DNA of 64,000 nucleotides. Source: Candidatus Solirubrobacter pratensis (lineage in GTDB: Bacteria > Actinomycetota > Thermoleophilia > Solirubrobacterales > Solirubrobacteraceae). The notes beneath the pieces are model-generated. The model made no database searches, was not told the DNA's origin, and saw only the letters and a list, made by a program, of their open reading frames with translations. A program made the position numbers and the translations under genes. How positions within the stretch are numbered: position 1 is the stretch's first letter; the number at the start of each line of letters is the position of its first letter. This document shows positions 8,657-15,323 of this stretch, in pieces. The stretch covers positions 496,001-560,000 of the forward strand of contig NZ_AUEK01000006.1 of NCBI RefSeq assembly GCF_000425945.1, written 5' to 3'.

Positions 8657-9670
8657 TCAGGGTGTGCGGGGAAGCTCCACGACGACGCGGCAACCGCTCG
8701 GCTCGCGCTCGCGGATCCGGATCGTGCCGCCGTGCGCGTCGACGATCCAGCGCGCGATCGCCAGACCGAGGCCGGTCCCGCCGTCGCGCGCGGCGCGCGC
8801 GGCGTCGACGCGATGGAAGCGCTCGAACACGCGATCGCGCTCGCCGGCGGGGATGCCGGGGCCCTCGTCGGCGACCTCGATCGTCGTCACGCCACTCGTC
8901 GCGGCGTGCGCGCTGAGCCACACGCGGCCGTCGGCCGGCGAATGGCGGACCGCGTTCTCGAGCAGGTTGGCGACCACCTGGTGCATCCGCTCCGGATCGC
9001 CGGTCGCGCGCAGGTCGCCCGGCTGCACGCTCACCTTCAGCCACACCGGGTGCGAGCTGAACGCCTCGCCGAGCGAGCACTCGCGCGTCGCCTGCTCGAG
9101 CAGCTCTCGGACGGGGAACGGCTCCTCGTGCAGCGTCAGCGAGCCGCTCTCGAGCTTGGAGAGGTCGAGCAGCTGCTCCACGAGCCGGCCGAGCCGCTCC
9201 GTCTGGAACAGCGCCGTCCGGAGCGTCGCCGGCGCCGGCGGCTCGACGCCGTCGGCGAGGTTCTCCAGCAGCGCCTGCAATGCGCCCAGCGGGGTCCGCA
9301 GCTCGTGCGAGACGTTCGCGACCAGCTCGCGCCGCATCCGGTCCACATCCGCGAGGTCGGTTGCCATCGCGTTGAACGCGCGCGCCAGCTCGCCGACCTC
9401 GTCGTGCGAGCTCGCGCGCACGCGGCGGTCGTAGTCGCCGCGCGCCATCGCCGACGCGGCGGACGCCATCTCGCGCAGCGGCGACGTCATCCCGCGCGCG
9501 AGCACCTGGACCATGATCAGCGAGGCGGCGGAGGCGATCGCGACACGGACGCCCCACGAGAGCCCCAGCCGATGCCCGGCGAGCAGTACGAACATCGTGC
9601 CCCAGACGGTCGCGACCACGACGACGCCGAGCTTGACCTTGATCGAGCCGAGCCGGTCGAGCGGCCTCAT
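8657..9670 (-). CDS. Sensor histidine kinase, HAMP-HisKA-HATPase
   Basis: A 337-aa kinase whose ATG at 9670 overlaps the regulator stop (ATGA). Two transmembrane helices (about residues 13-31 and 41-58) are separated by only about 10 residues, so there is no periplasmic sensor domain of any size. A HAMP linker (60-112) follows. The phosphoacceptor is H122 in NVSHELRTP, with N-box LLENAVRHSP, G1 box DEGPGIP and G2 GGTGLGLAI. It should autophosphorylate and pass phosphate to the adjacent response regulator. The very short extracytoplasmic loop suggests sensing in the membrane or by a partner protein. A longer upstream frame is only an antisense shadow. Confidence 0.93.
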   Translation of the reverse strand: MRPLDRLGSIKVKLGVVVVATVWGTMFVLLAGHRLGLSWGVRVAIASAASLIMVQVLARGMTSPLREMASAASAMARGDYDRRVRASSHDEVGELARAFNAMATDLADVDRMRRELVANVSHELRTPLGALQALLENLADGVEPPAPATLRTALFQTERLGRLVEQLLDLSKLESGSLTLHEEPFPVRELLEQATRECSLGEAFSSHPVWLKVSVQPGDLRATGDPERMHQVVANLLENAVRHSPADGRVWLSAHAATSGVTTIEVADEGPGIPAGERDRVFERFHRVDAARAARDGGTGLGLAIARWIVDAHGGTIRIREREPSGCRVVVELPRTP

Positions 9671-10344
9671 CGGCGCGCCTCCAGCGCGTAACCGACGCCG
9701 TGGACCGTGCGCACGAGCTCGGAGCCGAGCTTGCGCCGCAGCCCGCGCACGTGCGAGTCGACCGTCCGCTGGCCGGAGCCGTCGCGCCAGCCCCAGACCT
9801 CGGCGAGCAGCTGGTCGCGGCTGTAGACGACACCGGGGCGGGCGGCGAGCAGCGCGAGCAGCTCGAACTCGGTGGGCGTGAGGTGGACGTCCTCGCCGCC
9901 GACGCGGACGCGCCGGGCCGCGCGGTCGATCTCGAGCGGCCCGATCTCCAGCGCCTCGCCCGCCGGCGCAGGCCGGCGCTCGACGCGCCGCAGCAGCGCC
10001 CGTACGCGGGCGACGAGCTCGCGCGGGGAGAAGGGCTTGGTGATGTAGTCGTCGGCGCCCACGGCGAGCCCGATCAGCAGGTCGCTCTCCTCCGCGCGCG
10101 CGGTGAGCATCAGCACGGGGACGGGGCGGTCGCGCTGCAGGCGCCGGCAGACCTCGAGGCCGTCGAGGCCGGGCAGCATCAGGTCGAGCACGACGAGGTC
10201 GGGGCGGACGCGATCGCACAGCGCGACGCCCGCGGGACCGTCGTGCGCGACCTCGACGGCGAAGCCCTCGGCGCGCAGGCGAGCCGCGACGGCGGAGGCG
10301 ATCACCTCCTCGTCCTCGATCACGCAGATGAGCGAGCCCGTCAC
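9667..10344 (-). CDS. OmpR/PhoB-family response regulator
   Basis: I use the GTG at 10344 (225 aa, starting TGSLICVIEDEE); an upstream ATG at 10413 adds 23 residues that do not look like a receiver domain. Receiver: acidic pair DEE near residue 11, phosphorylatable D54 in VVLDLMLPG, and the switch lysine in DDYITKPF. The C-terminal winged helix (from about 130) has LTPTEFELLALLA and RTVDSHVRGLRRKLG, the recognition helix of OmpR-type regulators. It is co-transcribed with the kinase. Two 11-bp tandem direct repeats about 40-61 bp upstream are good candidates for its own binding site, so autoregulation is likely. Confidence 0.93.
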   Translation of the reverse strand: MTGSLICVIEDEEVIASAVAARLRAEGFAVEVAHDGPAGVALCDRVRPDLVVLDLMLPGLDGLEVCRRLQRDRPVPVLMLTARAEESDLLIGLAVGADDYITKPFSPRELVARVRALLRRVERRPAPAGEALEIGPLEIDRAARRVRVGGEDVHLTPTEFELLALLAARPGVVYSRDQLLAEVWGWRDGSGQRTVDSHVRGLRRKLGSELVRTVHGVGYALEARR

Positions 10345-10383
10345 GCCGCCGAGTGTGCCACCGGTTTGTGGGATCGCCGGGGG

Positions 10384-10405
10384 AATCCTGTGCAGATCCC
10401 GTGCA
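10384..10405. promoter_or_regulatory. Two 11-bp tandem direct repeats, OmpR-type operator candidate
   Basis: AATCCTGTGCA (10384-10394) is followed with no gap by GATCCCGTGCA (10395-10405); 9 of 11 positions match. An 11-bp period places both half-sites on the same DNA face, as dimers of OmpR/PhoB-family regulators require. The site lies between the response regulator start (10344, minus strand) and the MBL-fold gene (10476, plus strand), so it could control both. The repeats are seen directly; the binding protein is inferred from position. Confidence 0.55.
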
Positions 10406-10409
10406 ACTC

Positions 10410-10430
10410 GCATCGCCCGGCGGGCGATGC
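10410..10430. promoter_or_regulatory. Perfect 21-nt hairpin in divergent promoter region
   Basis: GCATCGCCC-GGC-GGGCGATGC is a perfect 9-bp inverted repeat. ACTC/GAGT arms just outside (10406-10409 and 10435-10438) could extend it. It sits between the direct repeats and the MBL-fold gene. It could be an operator or a transcript hairpin; nothing in the sequence decides between them. Confidence 0.4.
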
Positions 10431-10462
10431 TTCGGAGTACACCACGGTGCCCGGGAACTCCC

Positions 10463-10468
10463 TAGTCT
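10463..10468 (+). promoter_or_regulatory. -10-like box TAGTCT, leaderless start for MBL-fold gene
   Basis: TAGTCT ends 7 nt before the GTG at 10476, with no Shine-Dalgarno between them. This spacing would put the transcription start at or next to the start codon. The same layout recurs at many genes in this window. Confidence 0.45.
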
Positions 10469-10475
10469 CCGATCC

Positions 10476-11231
10476 GTGCACCTGACCCTCGTCCGCAACG
10501 CGACGCTCGAGATCAGGATGGCGGGCCTGCGTCTGCTCGTCGATCCTCAGCTGGACCCCGCCGGCGCACGCCCCGCGGTGCCGGACACGCCGAACCCGCG
10601 GCGCAACCCGCTCGTCGACCTGCCCGAGCCGCTCGAGGCGCTCGTCGCGGGGCTGGACGCGGTGCTCGTGACGCACATGCACCAGGACCACTTCGACGAC
10701 ACGGCGCGCCGCCTGCTCCCTCGTGGCATCTCGATCCTCTGCCAGCCCGAGGACGCGGCGCGCCTGCGCGACGACGGCTTCACCGACGTGCGCCCGGTCG
10801 CGGACGAGGCGCGGCTCGGCGATGTGGCGATCTCGCGCACCGGCGGCCGCCACGGCACGGGCGAGATCGGACGGGCGATGGCGCCCGTCTCGGGCTTCGT
10901 GCTCGACGCCCCCGGCGAGCTGAAGCTCTACATCGCCGGCGACACGATCCTCTGCGACGAGGTCCGCGACGCGCTGGCGCGCCACCGGCCCGACGTCGCC
11001 GTCGTCAACGCGAGCGCCGCGCGCTTCCTCGAAGGCGATCCGATCGTGATGAGCGCCGACGACGTCGTCGCGCTCGCCCGCCACGCGCCGGACCTGCACA
11101 TCGTCGCCGTCCACCTCGAGGCGATCGCCCACGCGACCGAGACCCGCGCCGACCTGCGCGCCCGGCTGCAGGCCGAAGGCCTCACCGACCGCGTCGCCGT
11201 CCCCGAGGACGGGAGTGAAGTCCCGCTCTAG
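10476..11231 (+). CDS. MBL-fold metal-dependent hydrolase
   Basis: 251 aa from a GTG at 10476; the longer frame to 10353 covers the promoter region. The metallo-beta-lactamase fold is seen in VLVTHMHQDHFDD (HxHxDH metal site near residue 67), GGRHGTGE, LYIAGDTILC (acidic metal ligand) and a C-terminal IVAVHLEAIAH. The layout resembles the UPF0173/L-ascorbate-6-phosphate-lactonase-like group, whose substrates are mostly unknown. It is divergent from the two-component system and converges on the sugar-transferase gene; both stop codons lie in one palindrome. Soluble cytoplasmic enzyme; precise reaction not assignable. Confidence 0.85.
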   Translation: MHLTLVRNATLEIRMAGLRLLVDPQLDPAGARPAVPDTPNPRRNPLVDLPEPLEALVAGLDAVLVTHMHQDHFDDTARRLLPRGISILCQPEDAARLRDDGFTDVRPVADEARLGDVAISRTGGRHGTGEIGRAMAPVSGFVLDAPGELKLYIAGDTILCDEVRDALARHRPDVAVVNASAARFLEGDPIVMSADDVVALARHAPDLHIVAVHLEAIAHATETRADLRARLQAEGLTDRVAVPEDGSEVPL

Positions 11232-11243
11232 CCGCCCGGCTAG
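11228..11243. terminator. Palindrome containing both convergent stop codons
   Basis: CTAGCCG-CC-CGGCTAG is a perfect 7-bp inverted repeat. Its left arm holds the TAG stop of the MBL-fold gene and its right arm the TAG stop (read as CTA) of the minus-strand sugar transferase. It may act as a compact bidirectional terminator; the loop is only 2 nt, so pairing may start from a 6-bp stem. Confidence 0.4.
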
Positions 11244-12766
11244 AACGCGCCGCGCTTGGACAGCACGGCGGGAACCGTCTTGAGCAGGATCGCAAGGTCG
11301 AGCCCGACCGACCAGCGCTCGAGGTAGAGGAAGTCGAGCCGCACGAGGTCGTCGAAGTCGAGCTCCGAGCGTCCCGACACCTGCCACAGGCCCGTCAGCC
11401 CCGGCAGGACGAGGTAGCGCTTCTTGTGCCACTCCTCGAGCTGCTGGAAGTCGCGCTCCGGCAGCGGCCGCGGCCCGACGAGCGACATCTCGCCGCGGAC
11501 GACGTTCAGCAGCTGCGGCAGCTCGTCGATCGACCACCGGCGCAGGACGCGCCCGACCGGCGTCAGCCTCGGGTCGCGGCGGATCTTGAACAGCGGCCCG
11601 GTCGCCTCGTTGAGCGACTCGAGGTCCGCCTGGCGCTGGTCGGCGTCGGTGAACATCGTGCGGAACTTGAAGCACGCGAACGGCTCGCCGCCGATTCCCG
11701 GCCGGTAGGAGCGGTAGATCACCGGCCCGCGCGAGGAGAGCTTCACGAGCAGCGCGCTGAGCGCCAGCACCGGCGAGAGCAGGATGAGCAGCACGCACGA
11801 GACCGCGAGGTCGAACGTGCGCTTGAGGACGTAGTCGAAGCCGTCGAAGACCGGCGGGCGCAACTCGAACAGCGGCACCGACGCGCCCGGCACGAACTCC
11901 GCGCGCTGGACGAGGATCTCCATCGTCGACGGCGCCACGCGCACCGTCACGCCCCGCCTGTGACACGTGTCCACGAGCTCCACCGCGCGCTCCTGCGGGA
12001 AGTCGGGATCGGCGATGATCACCTCCTGCACGCGGTACGCGTCGAGCACCTCGGCGAGCTGCTCGATGCGCCCGAGCGAGCGCAGGCCGTTGTCGGGGCG
12101 CGGCGTGAGCGAGATGAAGCCGACCATCTCGACCGGCGCGTGCACCTCGTCGGTCAGCGCGTGCGCGACGTCCTCGATGTGCCGGCCGGAGCCGACGAGC
12201 ACGGCGCGGCGACGGTAGCCGGCGGCGCGCAGCAGTGCGCCCGTGACGTGCTCGTACGCCCACCGCAGCACCCCGATGATCGCGATCGCGAAGACCAGCG
12301 TGCCGTAGAAGATGTAGTAGCTCGAGTATTGCTCGCCGTTGATCAGCGCGAAGATCAGCGCGACGACGGTGGTCTGGAACAGCGACCCGACGATCCGCGA
12401 CAGGCCCGGCCGCTGCGCGCGCTCCGCGTACAGCGAGGAGCGGGCGAAGAGCAGCGCGGTGACGAGATAGGCGAACGCGATCGTGTGTCGCGCCTCGGCG
12501 AAGGTCGCGTGCCAGGCCCACTCGCCGTTGCGGATGACGGCCTTGACCATCAGCGCCATCCACAGCGCGGCGAACAGCCCGACGAAGTCGAGCGCCAGCA
12601 GCGAAGCCATGCGCGACGCGCGGCGCAGCGTCTCCATGCGCAGAAGGAACGAGAGCACCGGCGGTCGCTTGCGGCGCACGTCGACGTGCGGCAGCGCGAG
12701 CGGCTCGCGGCCGGAGGGCCGCGAGCGTGTCGGTGGCTCGGGGGTCTGTGTCGGGGCGTCAGCCAA
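11240..12766 (-). CDS. Polyprenyl glycosylphosphotransferase (initiating sugar transferase)
   Basis: A 508-aa protein that starts glycan assembly by moving a sugar-phosphate from a nucleotide sugar to undecaprenyl phosphate. Four or five N-terminal helices (about 55-185) precede a CoA-binding-like Rossmann region (RRAVLVGSGRHIEDVA, from about 195). A further helix near 325-345 leads into the catalytic domain: KRTFDLAVSC, CFKFRTMFTDAD, RRWSIDELPQLLNVV, MSLVGPRP and LPGLTGLWQVSGR, all hallmark bacterial sugar-transferase motifs. The start codon is TTG at 12766. It lies 57 bp downstream of a nucleotide-sugar decarboxylase gene on the same strand and probably shares a transcript with it. Confidence 0.92.
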   Translation of the reverse strand: MADAPTQTPEPPTRSRPSGREPLALPHVDVRRKRPPVLSFLLRMETLRRASRMASLLALDFVGLFAALWMALMVKAVIRNGEWAWHATFAEARHTIAFAYLVTALLFARSSLYAERAQRPGLSRIVGSLFQTTVVALIFALINGEQYSSYYIFYGTLVFAIAIIGVLRWAYEHVTGALLRAAGYRRRAVLVGSGRHIEDVAHALTDEVHAPVEMVGFISLTPRPDNGLRSLGRIEQLAEVLDAYRVQEVIIADPDFPQERAVELVDTCHRRGVTVRVAPSTMEILVQRAEFVPGASVPLFELRPPVFDGFDYVLKRTFDLAVSCVLLILLSPVLALSALLVKLSSRGPVIYRSYRPGIGGEPFACFKFRTMFTDADQRQADLESLNEATGPLFKIRRDPRLTPVGRVLRRWSIDELPQLLNVVRGEMSLVGPRPLPERDFQQLEEWHKKRYLVLPGLTGLWQVSGRSELDFDDLVRLDFLYLERWSVGLDLAILLKTVPAVLSKRGAF

Positions 12767-12781
12767 AGGACAACTCTCGTC

Positions 12782-12795
12782 GCCCTAACGGGCGG
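12782..12795 (-). promoter_or_regulatory. Short inverted repeat upstream of sugar transferase
   Basis: CGCCC-TAAC-GGGCG is a 5-bp inverted repeat 15 nt before the TTG start of the transferase, in the 57-bp gap after the decarboxylase gene. It could tune expression between the two genes; weak evidence. Confidence 0.25.
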
Positions 12796-12823
12796 CAACG
12801 CGATTTGTCGCGCGCTTCCCGGC

Positions 12824-13765
12824 TCAAGTACCGGTCAGCGCCTCTACGCCGGACGCGTCCAGCGTCCGCTGCAGGCCGTCGCGCAGCTGCACTACCGGCT
12901 CCCAGCCGAGCAGCTGCCGCGCCAGCGTGATGTCGGGCTGGCGGACCTGCGGGTCGTCGGTCGGCAGCGCCTCGAAGACGATCTCCGAGCGCGAGCCCGT
13001 CACCTCGATCACCGTCTTGGCCAGCTCGAGCAGCGTGAACTCGTTGGGGTTGCCGATGTTCACCGGGTCGTGGTGCGCCGACTCGGCGAGCCGGATGATG
13101 CCCTCGATCAGGTCGTCGACGTAGGTGAACGAGCGCGTCTGCGAGCCGTCGCCGAAGACCGTGATCGGCTTGTCCTGCAACGCCTGGCGCAGGAACGTCG
13201 GGATCGCGCGGCCGTCGTGCGGGCGCATGCGCGGGCCGTAGGTGTTGAAGATCCGCACGATCGCCGTGTCCACACCCTGCTGGCGGTGATAGGCCATCGT
13301 CAGCGCCTCGGCATAGCGCTTGGCCTCGTCGTAGACGCCGCGCGGGCCGATCGGGTTGACGTGGCCCCAGTAGGTCTCGGGCTGCGGATGCACCTGCGGG
13401 TCGCCGTAGACCTCGCTGGTCGACGCGGTCAGGAAGCGCGCGCGGTGCAGCTTGGCCAGGCCGAGCGCGTGGTGCGTCCCGTAGGACCCGACCTTGAGCG
13501 TATGCAGCGGCAGCCGCAGGTAGTCGATCGGCGACGCCGGGGAGGCGAAGTGGTAGACGAATTCGACCGGCTCGTCGATGAAGAACGGCTCGGTGACGTC
13601 GGCATGCAGGAACAGGAAGTCCTGCGAACGAAGGTGGTGGATGTTGGCCAGCGACCCGGTATCGAAGTTGTCGATGCAGATCACGCGATTGCCGCGTGAG
13701 AGCAGCTCATCGCAGAGGTGCGAACCGAGAAAGCCGCTGCCACCAGTCACTAGGCAGGTGGCCAT
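12824..13765 (-). CDS. UDP-glucuronate decarboxylase-like NAD-dependent SDR
   Basis: A 313-aa extended short-chain dehydrogenase. The NAD site is [11 protein letters not shown] at the N-terminus, the catalytic pair is Y-x3-K in [14 protein letters not shown] (about 145-150), and [11 protein letters not shown] is followed by [11 protein letters not shown]. The combination of [10 protein letters not shown] and [15 protein letters not shown] is the pattern of UDP-glucuronic acid decarboxylases (UDP-xylose synthases) rather than GalE, so it probably makes UDP-xylose for glycan synthesis. dTDP-glucose dehydratase activity is a less likely alternative. A TATGCT box ends 9 nt before the ATG. It heads a probable operon with the sugar transferase. 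Confidence 0.88.
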   Translation of the reverse strand: MATCLVTGGSGFLGSHLCDELLSRGNRVICIDNFDTGSLANIHHLRSQDFLFLHADVTEPFFIDEPVEFVYHFASPASPIDYLRLPLHTLKVGSYGTHHALGLAKLHRARFLTASTSEVYGDPQVHPQPETYWGHVNPIGPRGVYDEAKRYAEALTMAYHRQQGVDTAIVRIFNTYGPRMRPHDGRAIPTFLRQALQDKPITVFGDGSQTRSFTYVDDLIEGIIRLAESAHHDPVNIGNPNEFTLLELAKTVIEVTGSRSEIVFEALPTDDPQVRQPDITLARQLLGWEPVVQLRDGLQRTLDASGVEALTGT

Positions 13766-13774
13766 GAAGACGGC

Positions 13775-13792
13775 AGCATAGCCCGATCGGGC
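13775..13792 (-). promoter_or_regulatory. -10-like TATGCT box and 12-bp palindrome
   Basis: On the minus strand TATGCT (13775-13780) ends 9 nt before the decarboxylase ATG. Next to it, GCCCGATCGGGC (13781-13792) is a perfect 12-bp palindrome, placed where an operator or a terminator for the upstream small gene would be. Confidence 0.4.
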
Positions 13793-13800
13793 CGGGTCGC

Positions 13801-13983
13801 TCAGCCGCGTGCGGCCTTGTAACGCTTCTTAGTCAGGTCGACTGAAAGCAAGTAGCGCCCGTCGGGCAGCCGTTCCGCGAGGTCGTGCTTGGCGAGCCGC
13901 TTGCACACCACGGGGCACTTCTTGCACCGAGGCCGGCTCTTGCAGCAGCGCTTCTTCGGCTTGACGATCCGCGCAGAAGACAC
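13801..13983 (-). CDS. Small basic Cys-rich protein, divergent from ferritin
   Basis: A 60-aa protein from a GTG at 13983; a longer frame with an ATG at 14013 would overlap the ferritin start. A lysine/arginine-rich N-terminal half holds five cysteines in a CC-x5-C-x2-C-x3-C pattern ([21 protein letters not shown]), followed by a short tail ending in KKRYKAARG. The pattern suggests a small zinc- or iron-binding, possibly nucleic-acid-binding protein. I recognise similar short conserved actinobacterial proteins but know no function for them. It faces ferritin across 28 bp, so shared control by iron is possible but not shown. Confidence 0.65.
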   Translation of the reverse strand: MSSARIVKPKKRCCKSRPRCKKCPVVCKRLAKHDLAERLPDGRYLLSVDLTKKRYKAARG

Positions 13984-14011
13984 GGCGCGAGCTTCTATAG
14001 CATCCGCGCGC

Positions 14012-14545
14012 ATGGCCGCCGACGCCTTTGTCACGCAACTCAACGAGCAGATCGCGTACGAGTACGCGGCGCACCAGCAATACGTGGCGATCGCCGTCTA
14101 TTACGACGCCGAGACGCTCCCGCAACTCGCCCGCTTCTTCTACCGCCAGGCGCTCGAGGAGCGCGACCACGCGATGATGATGGTCCAGTACCTGGTCGAC
14201 GCCGACGAGCGCGTCGTGATCCCCGGCGTCGCCGCGCCGCAGGTGGAGTTCGCCAACCTCGTCGAGCCGGTCTCGCTCGCGCTGCAGCAGGAGCGGCGCG
14301 TGACCGACCAGATCAACGCGCTCGCCGGAACCGCTCGCGCGGAGGGGGACTACACGAGCGAGCAGTTCATGCAGTGGTTCATCAAGGAGCAGGTCGAGGA
14401 GGTCTCGACGATGTCCGACCTGCTGCGAGTGGTCGAGCGCACGCGCGACGACCCGATGGAGGTCGAGAACTTCATGGCCCGCGAGCACTCCGGCTCCGAG
14501 GCCGAGGATCCGACGGCGCCCAAGGCGGCGGGCGCCGGGGCGTGA
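14012..14545 (+). CDS. Ferritin-like non-haem iron storage protein
   Basis: A 177-aa four-helix-bundle ferritin. NEQIAYEYAAHQQYVAIA gives the first ferroxidase glutamate, EERDHAMMMVQYL the E..H pair of helix B, and IKEQVEEVSTM the helix-D ligands. It oxidises Fe(II) and stores it as a mineral in a 24-subunit shell in the cytoplasm. The ATG at 14012 fixes a normal length. The last about 20 residues are a Pro/Ala/Gly-rich tail. A weak TATAGC box lies at 13996-14001. Only the 79-bp structured element separates it from tenA. Confidence 0.9.
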   Translation: MAADAFVTQLNEQIAYEYAAHQQYVAIAVYYDAETLPQLARFFYRQALEERDHAMMMVQYLVDADERVVIPGVAAPQVEFANLVEPVSLALQQERRVTDQINALAGTARAEGDYTSEQFMQWFIKEQVEEVSTMSDLLRVVERTRDDPMEVENFMAREHSGSEAEDPTAPKAAGAGA

Positions 14546-14550
14546 GGGGC

Positions 14551-14624
14551 GACGGCTCGCCCGGAGGGCTCGCGTCGCTGGGAGCAATCGCCCAGGGGGC
14601 GATTCTCCCGGGCGAGGTGACGCG
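14551..14624 (+). repeat. Structured intergenic element, copy 1 (upstream of tenA)
   Basis: This fills the gap between ferritin and tenA. It has a small hairpin GCCC-GGA-GGGC (14559-14569), a long hairpin GGGAG-CA-ATCGCCC-AGG-GGGCGAT-T-CTCCC (14580-14609), then GAGGTG (14614-14619) and ATG at 14625. CTCGCCC at 14556-14562 is complementary to GGGCGAG at 14610-14616, which overlaps the ribosome-binding site, so a closing helix could hide it. A second copy with the same plan and a compensatory pair change lies at 39571-39640. It may be a dispersed palindromic repeat or a cis-acting RNA; the sequence cannot decide. Confidence 0.6.
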
Positions 14625-15323
14625 ATGAGCTTCTCTGCAGAGCTGCGCGAGGCCGCCGACCCCGTCTGGTCGGCGATCCACGCGCATCCGTTCGTCCGCG
14701 GGATCGGCGACGGCACGCTGCCCGAGGCGGCGTTCCGGCATTACGTCCGGCAGGACTACCTGTTCCTGATCGACTACGGGCGCCTGCTCTCGCTCGGCGC
14801 CGCGCGGGCGCCGCGGCTGACGTGGATGCGGCGCTTCTCCGCGCTCGCCGAGTCCGTGCTCGAGACCGAGATGGAGCTGCACCGCCGGTACGCGGCGCGC
14901 TGGGGCGTGTCGGTCGAGGAGCTCGAGTCCGAGCGCACCGCGCCCGCGACCGACGCCTACTGCGACTTCCTGCTGCGCACCGCGTCGCTGGGCGACTTCG
15001 GCGAGCTCGCGGCCGCGCTGGCGCCGTGCATGTGGGGCTACGCGGAGATCGGGCAGCGGCTGGCGGCGGCGGGCGAGCCGGGGCACGAGGGCTACGCGGA
15101 GTGGATCCGGATGTACGCGTCCGACGAGTTCGAGCAGCTCGCGGCGTGGGCGCGCGAGCTGGTGGACGCCGCCGCGGAGGGCATGGGCGACGCCGGGCGG
15201 CAGCGGATGCTGGCCGCGTTCATGGCGTCGAGCGAGCACGAGCTCGCGTTCTGGGAGAGCGCGTACAGCGCGGCGGTCAGCGCCGGCGGCGCAGCCGGCG
15301 CGCGTCCCCGACCCGCAGCGTGA
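14625..15323 (+). CDS. tenA: TenA family protein (thiaminase II type)
   Basis: A 232-aa all-helical protein. The conserved stretch LAPCMWGYAEIG places a cysteine at residue 135, matching the nucleophile of the TenA_C group that hydrolyses aminopyrimidine breakdown products of thiamine. FRHYVRQDYLFLIDYGR near 40 and MYASDEFEQLAAW near 165 are further family marks. The C-terminal SSEHELAFWESAY supplies the late glutamate. It probably salvages HMP for thiamine synthesis; no other thi gene is nearby. It is preceded by the structured element carrying its GAGGTG ribosome-binding site. Its 3' end overlaps selB (opposite strand) by 47 bp. Confidence 0.85.
   Translation: MSFSAELREAADPVWSAIHAHPFVRGIGDGTLPEAAFRHYVRQDYLFLIDYGRLLSLGAARAPRLTWMRRFSALAESVLETEMELHRRYAARWGVSVEELESERTAPATDAYCDFLLRTASLGDFGELAAALAPCMWGYAEIGQRLAAAGEPGHEGYAEWIRMYASDEFEQLAAWARELVDAAAEGMGDAGRQRMLAAFMASSEHELAFWESAYSAAVSAGGAAGARPRPAA

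Noticed and set aside
14546..14624. TPP riboswitch upstream of tenA
   Set aside because: The CTGAGA and ACCTGATCTGG-type conserved segments of the TPP aptamer are absent, and the element recurs before an unrelated peptidase gene.
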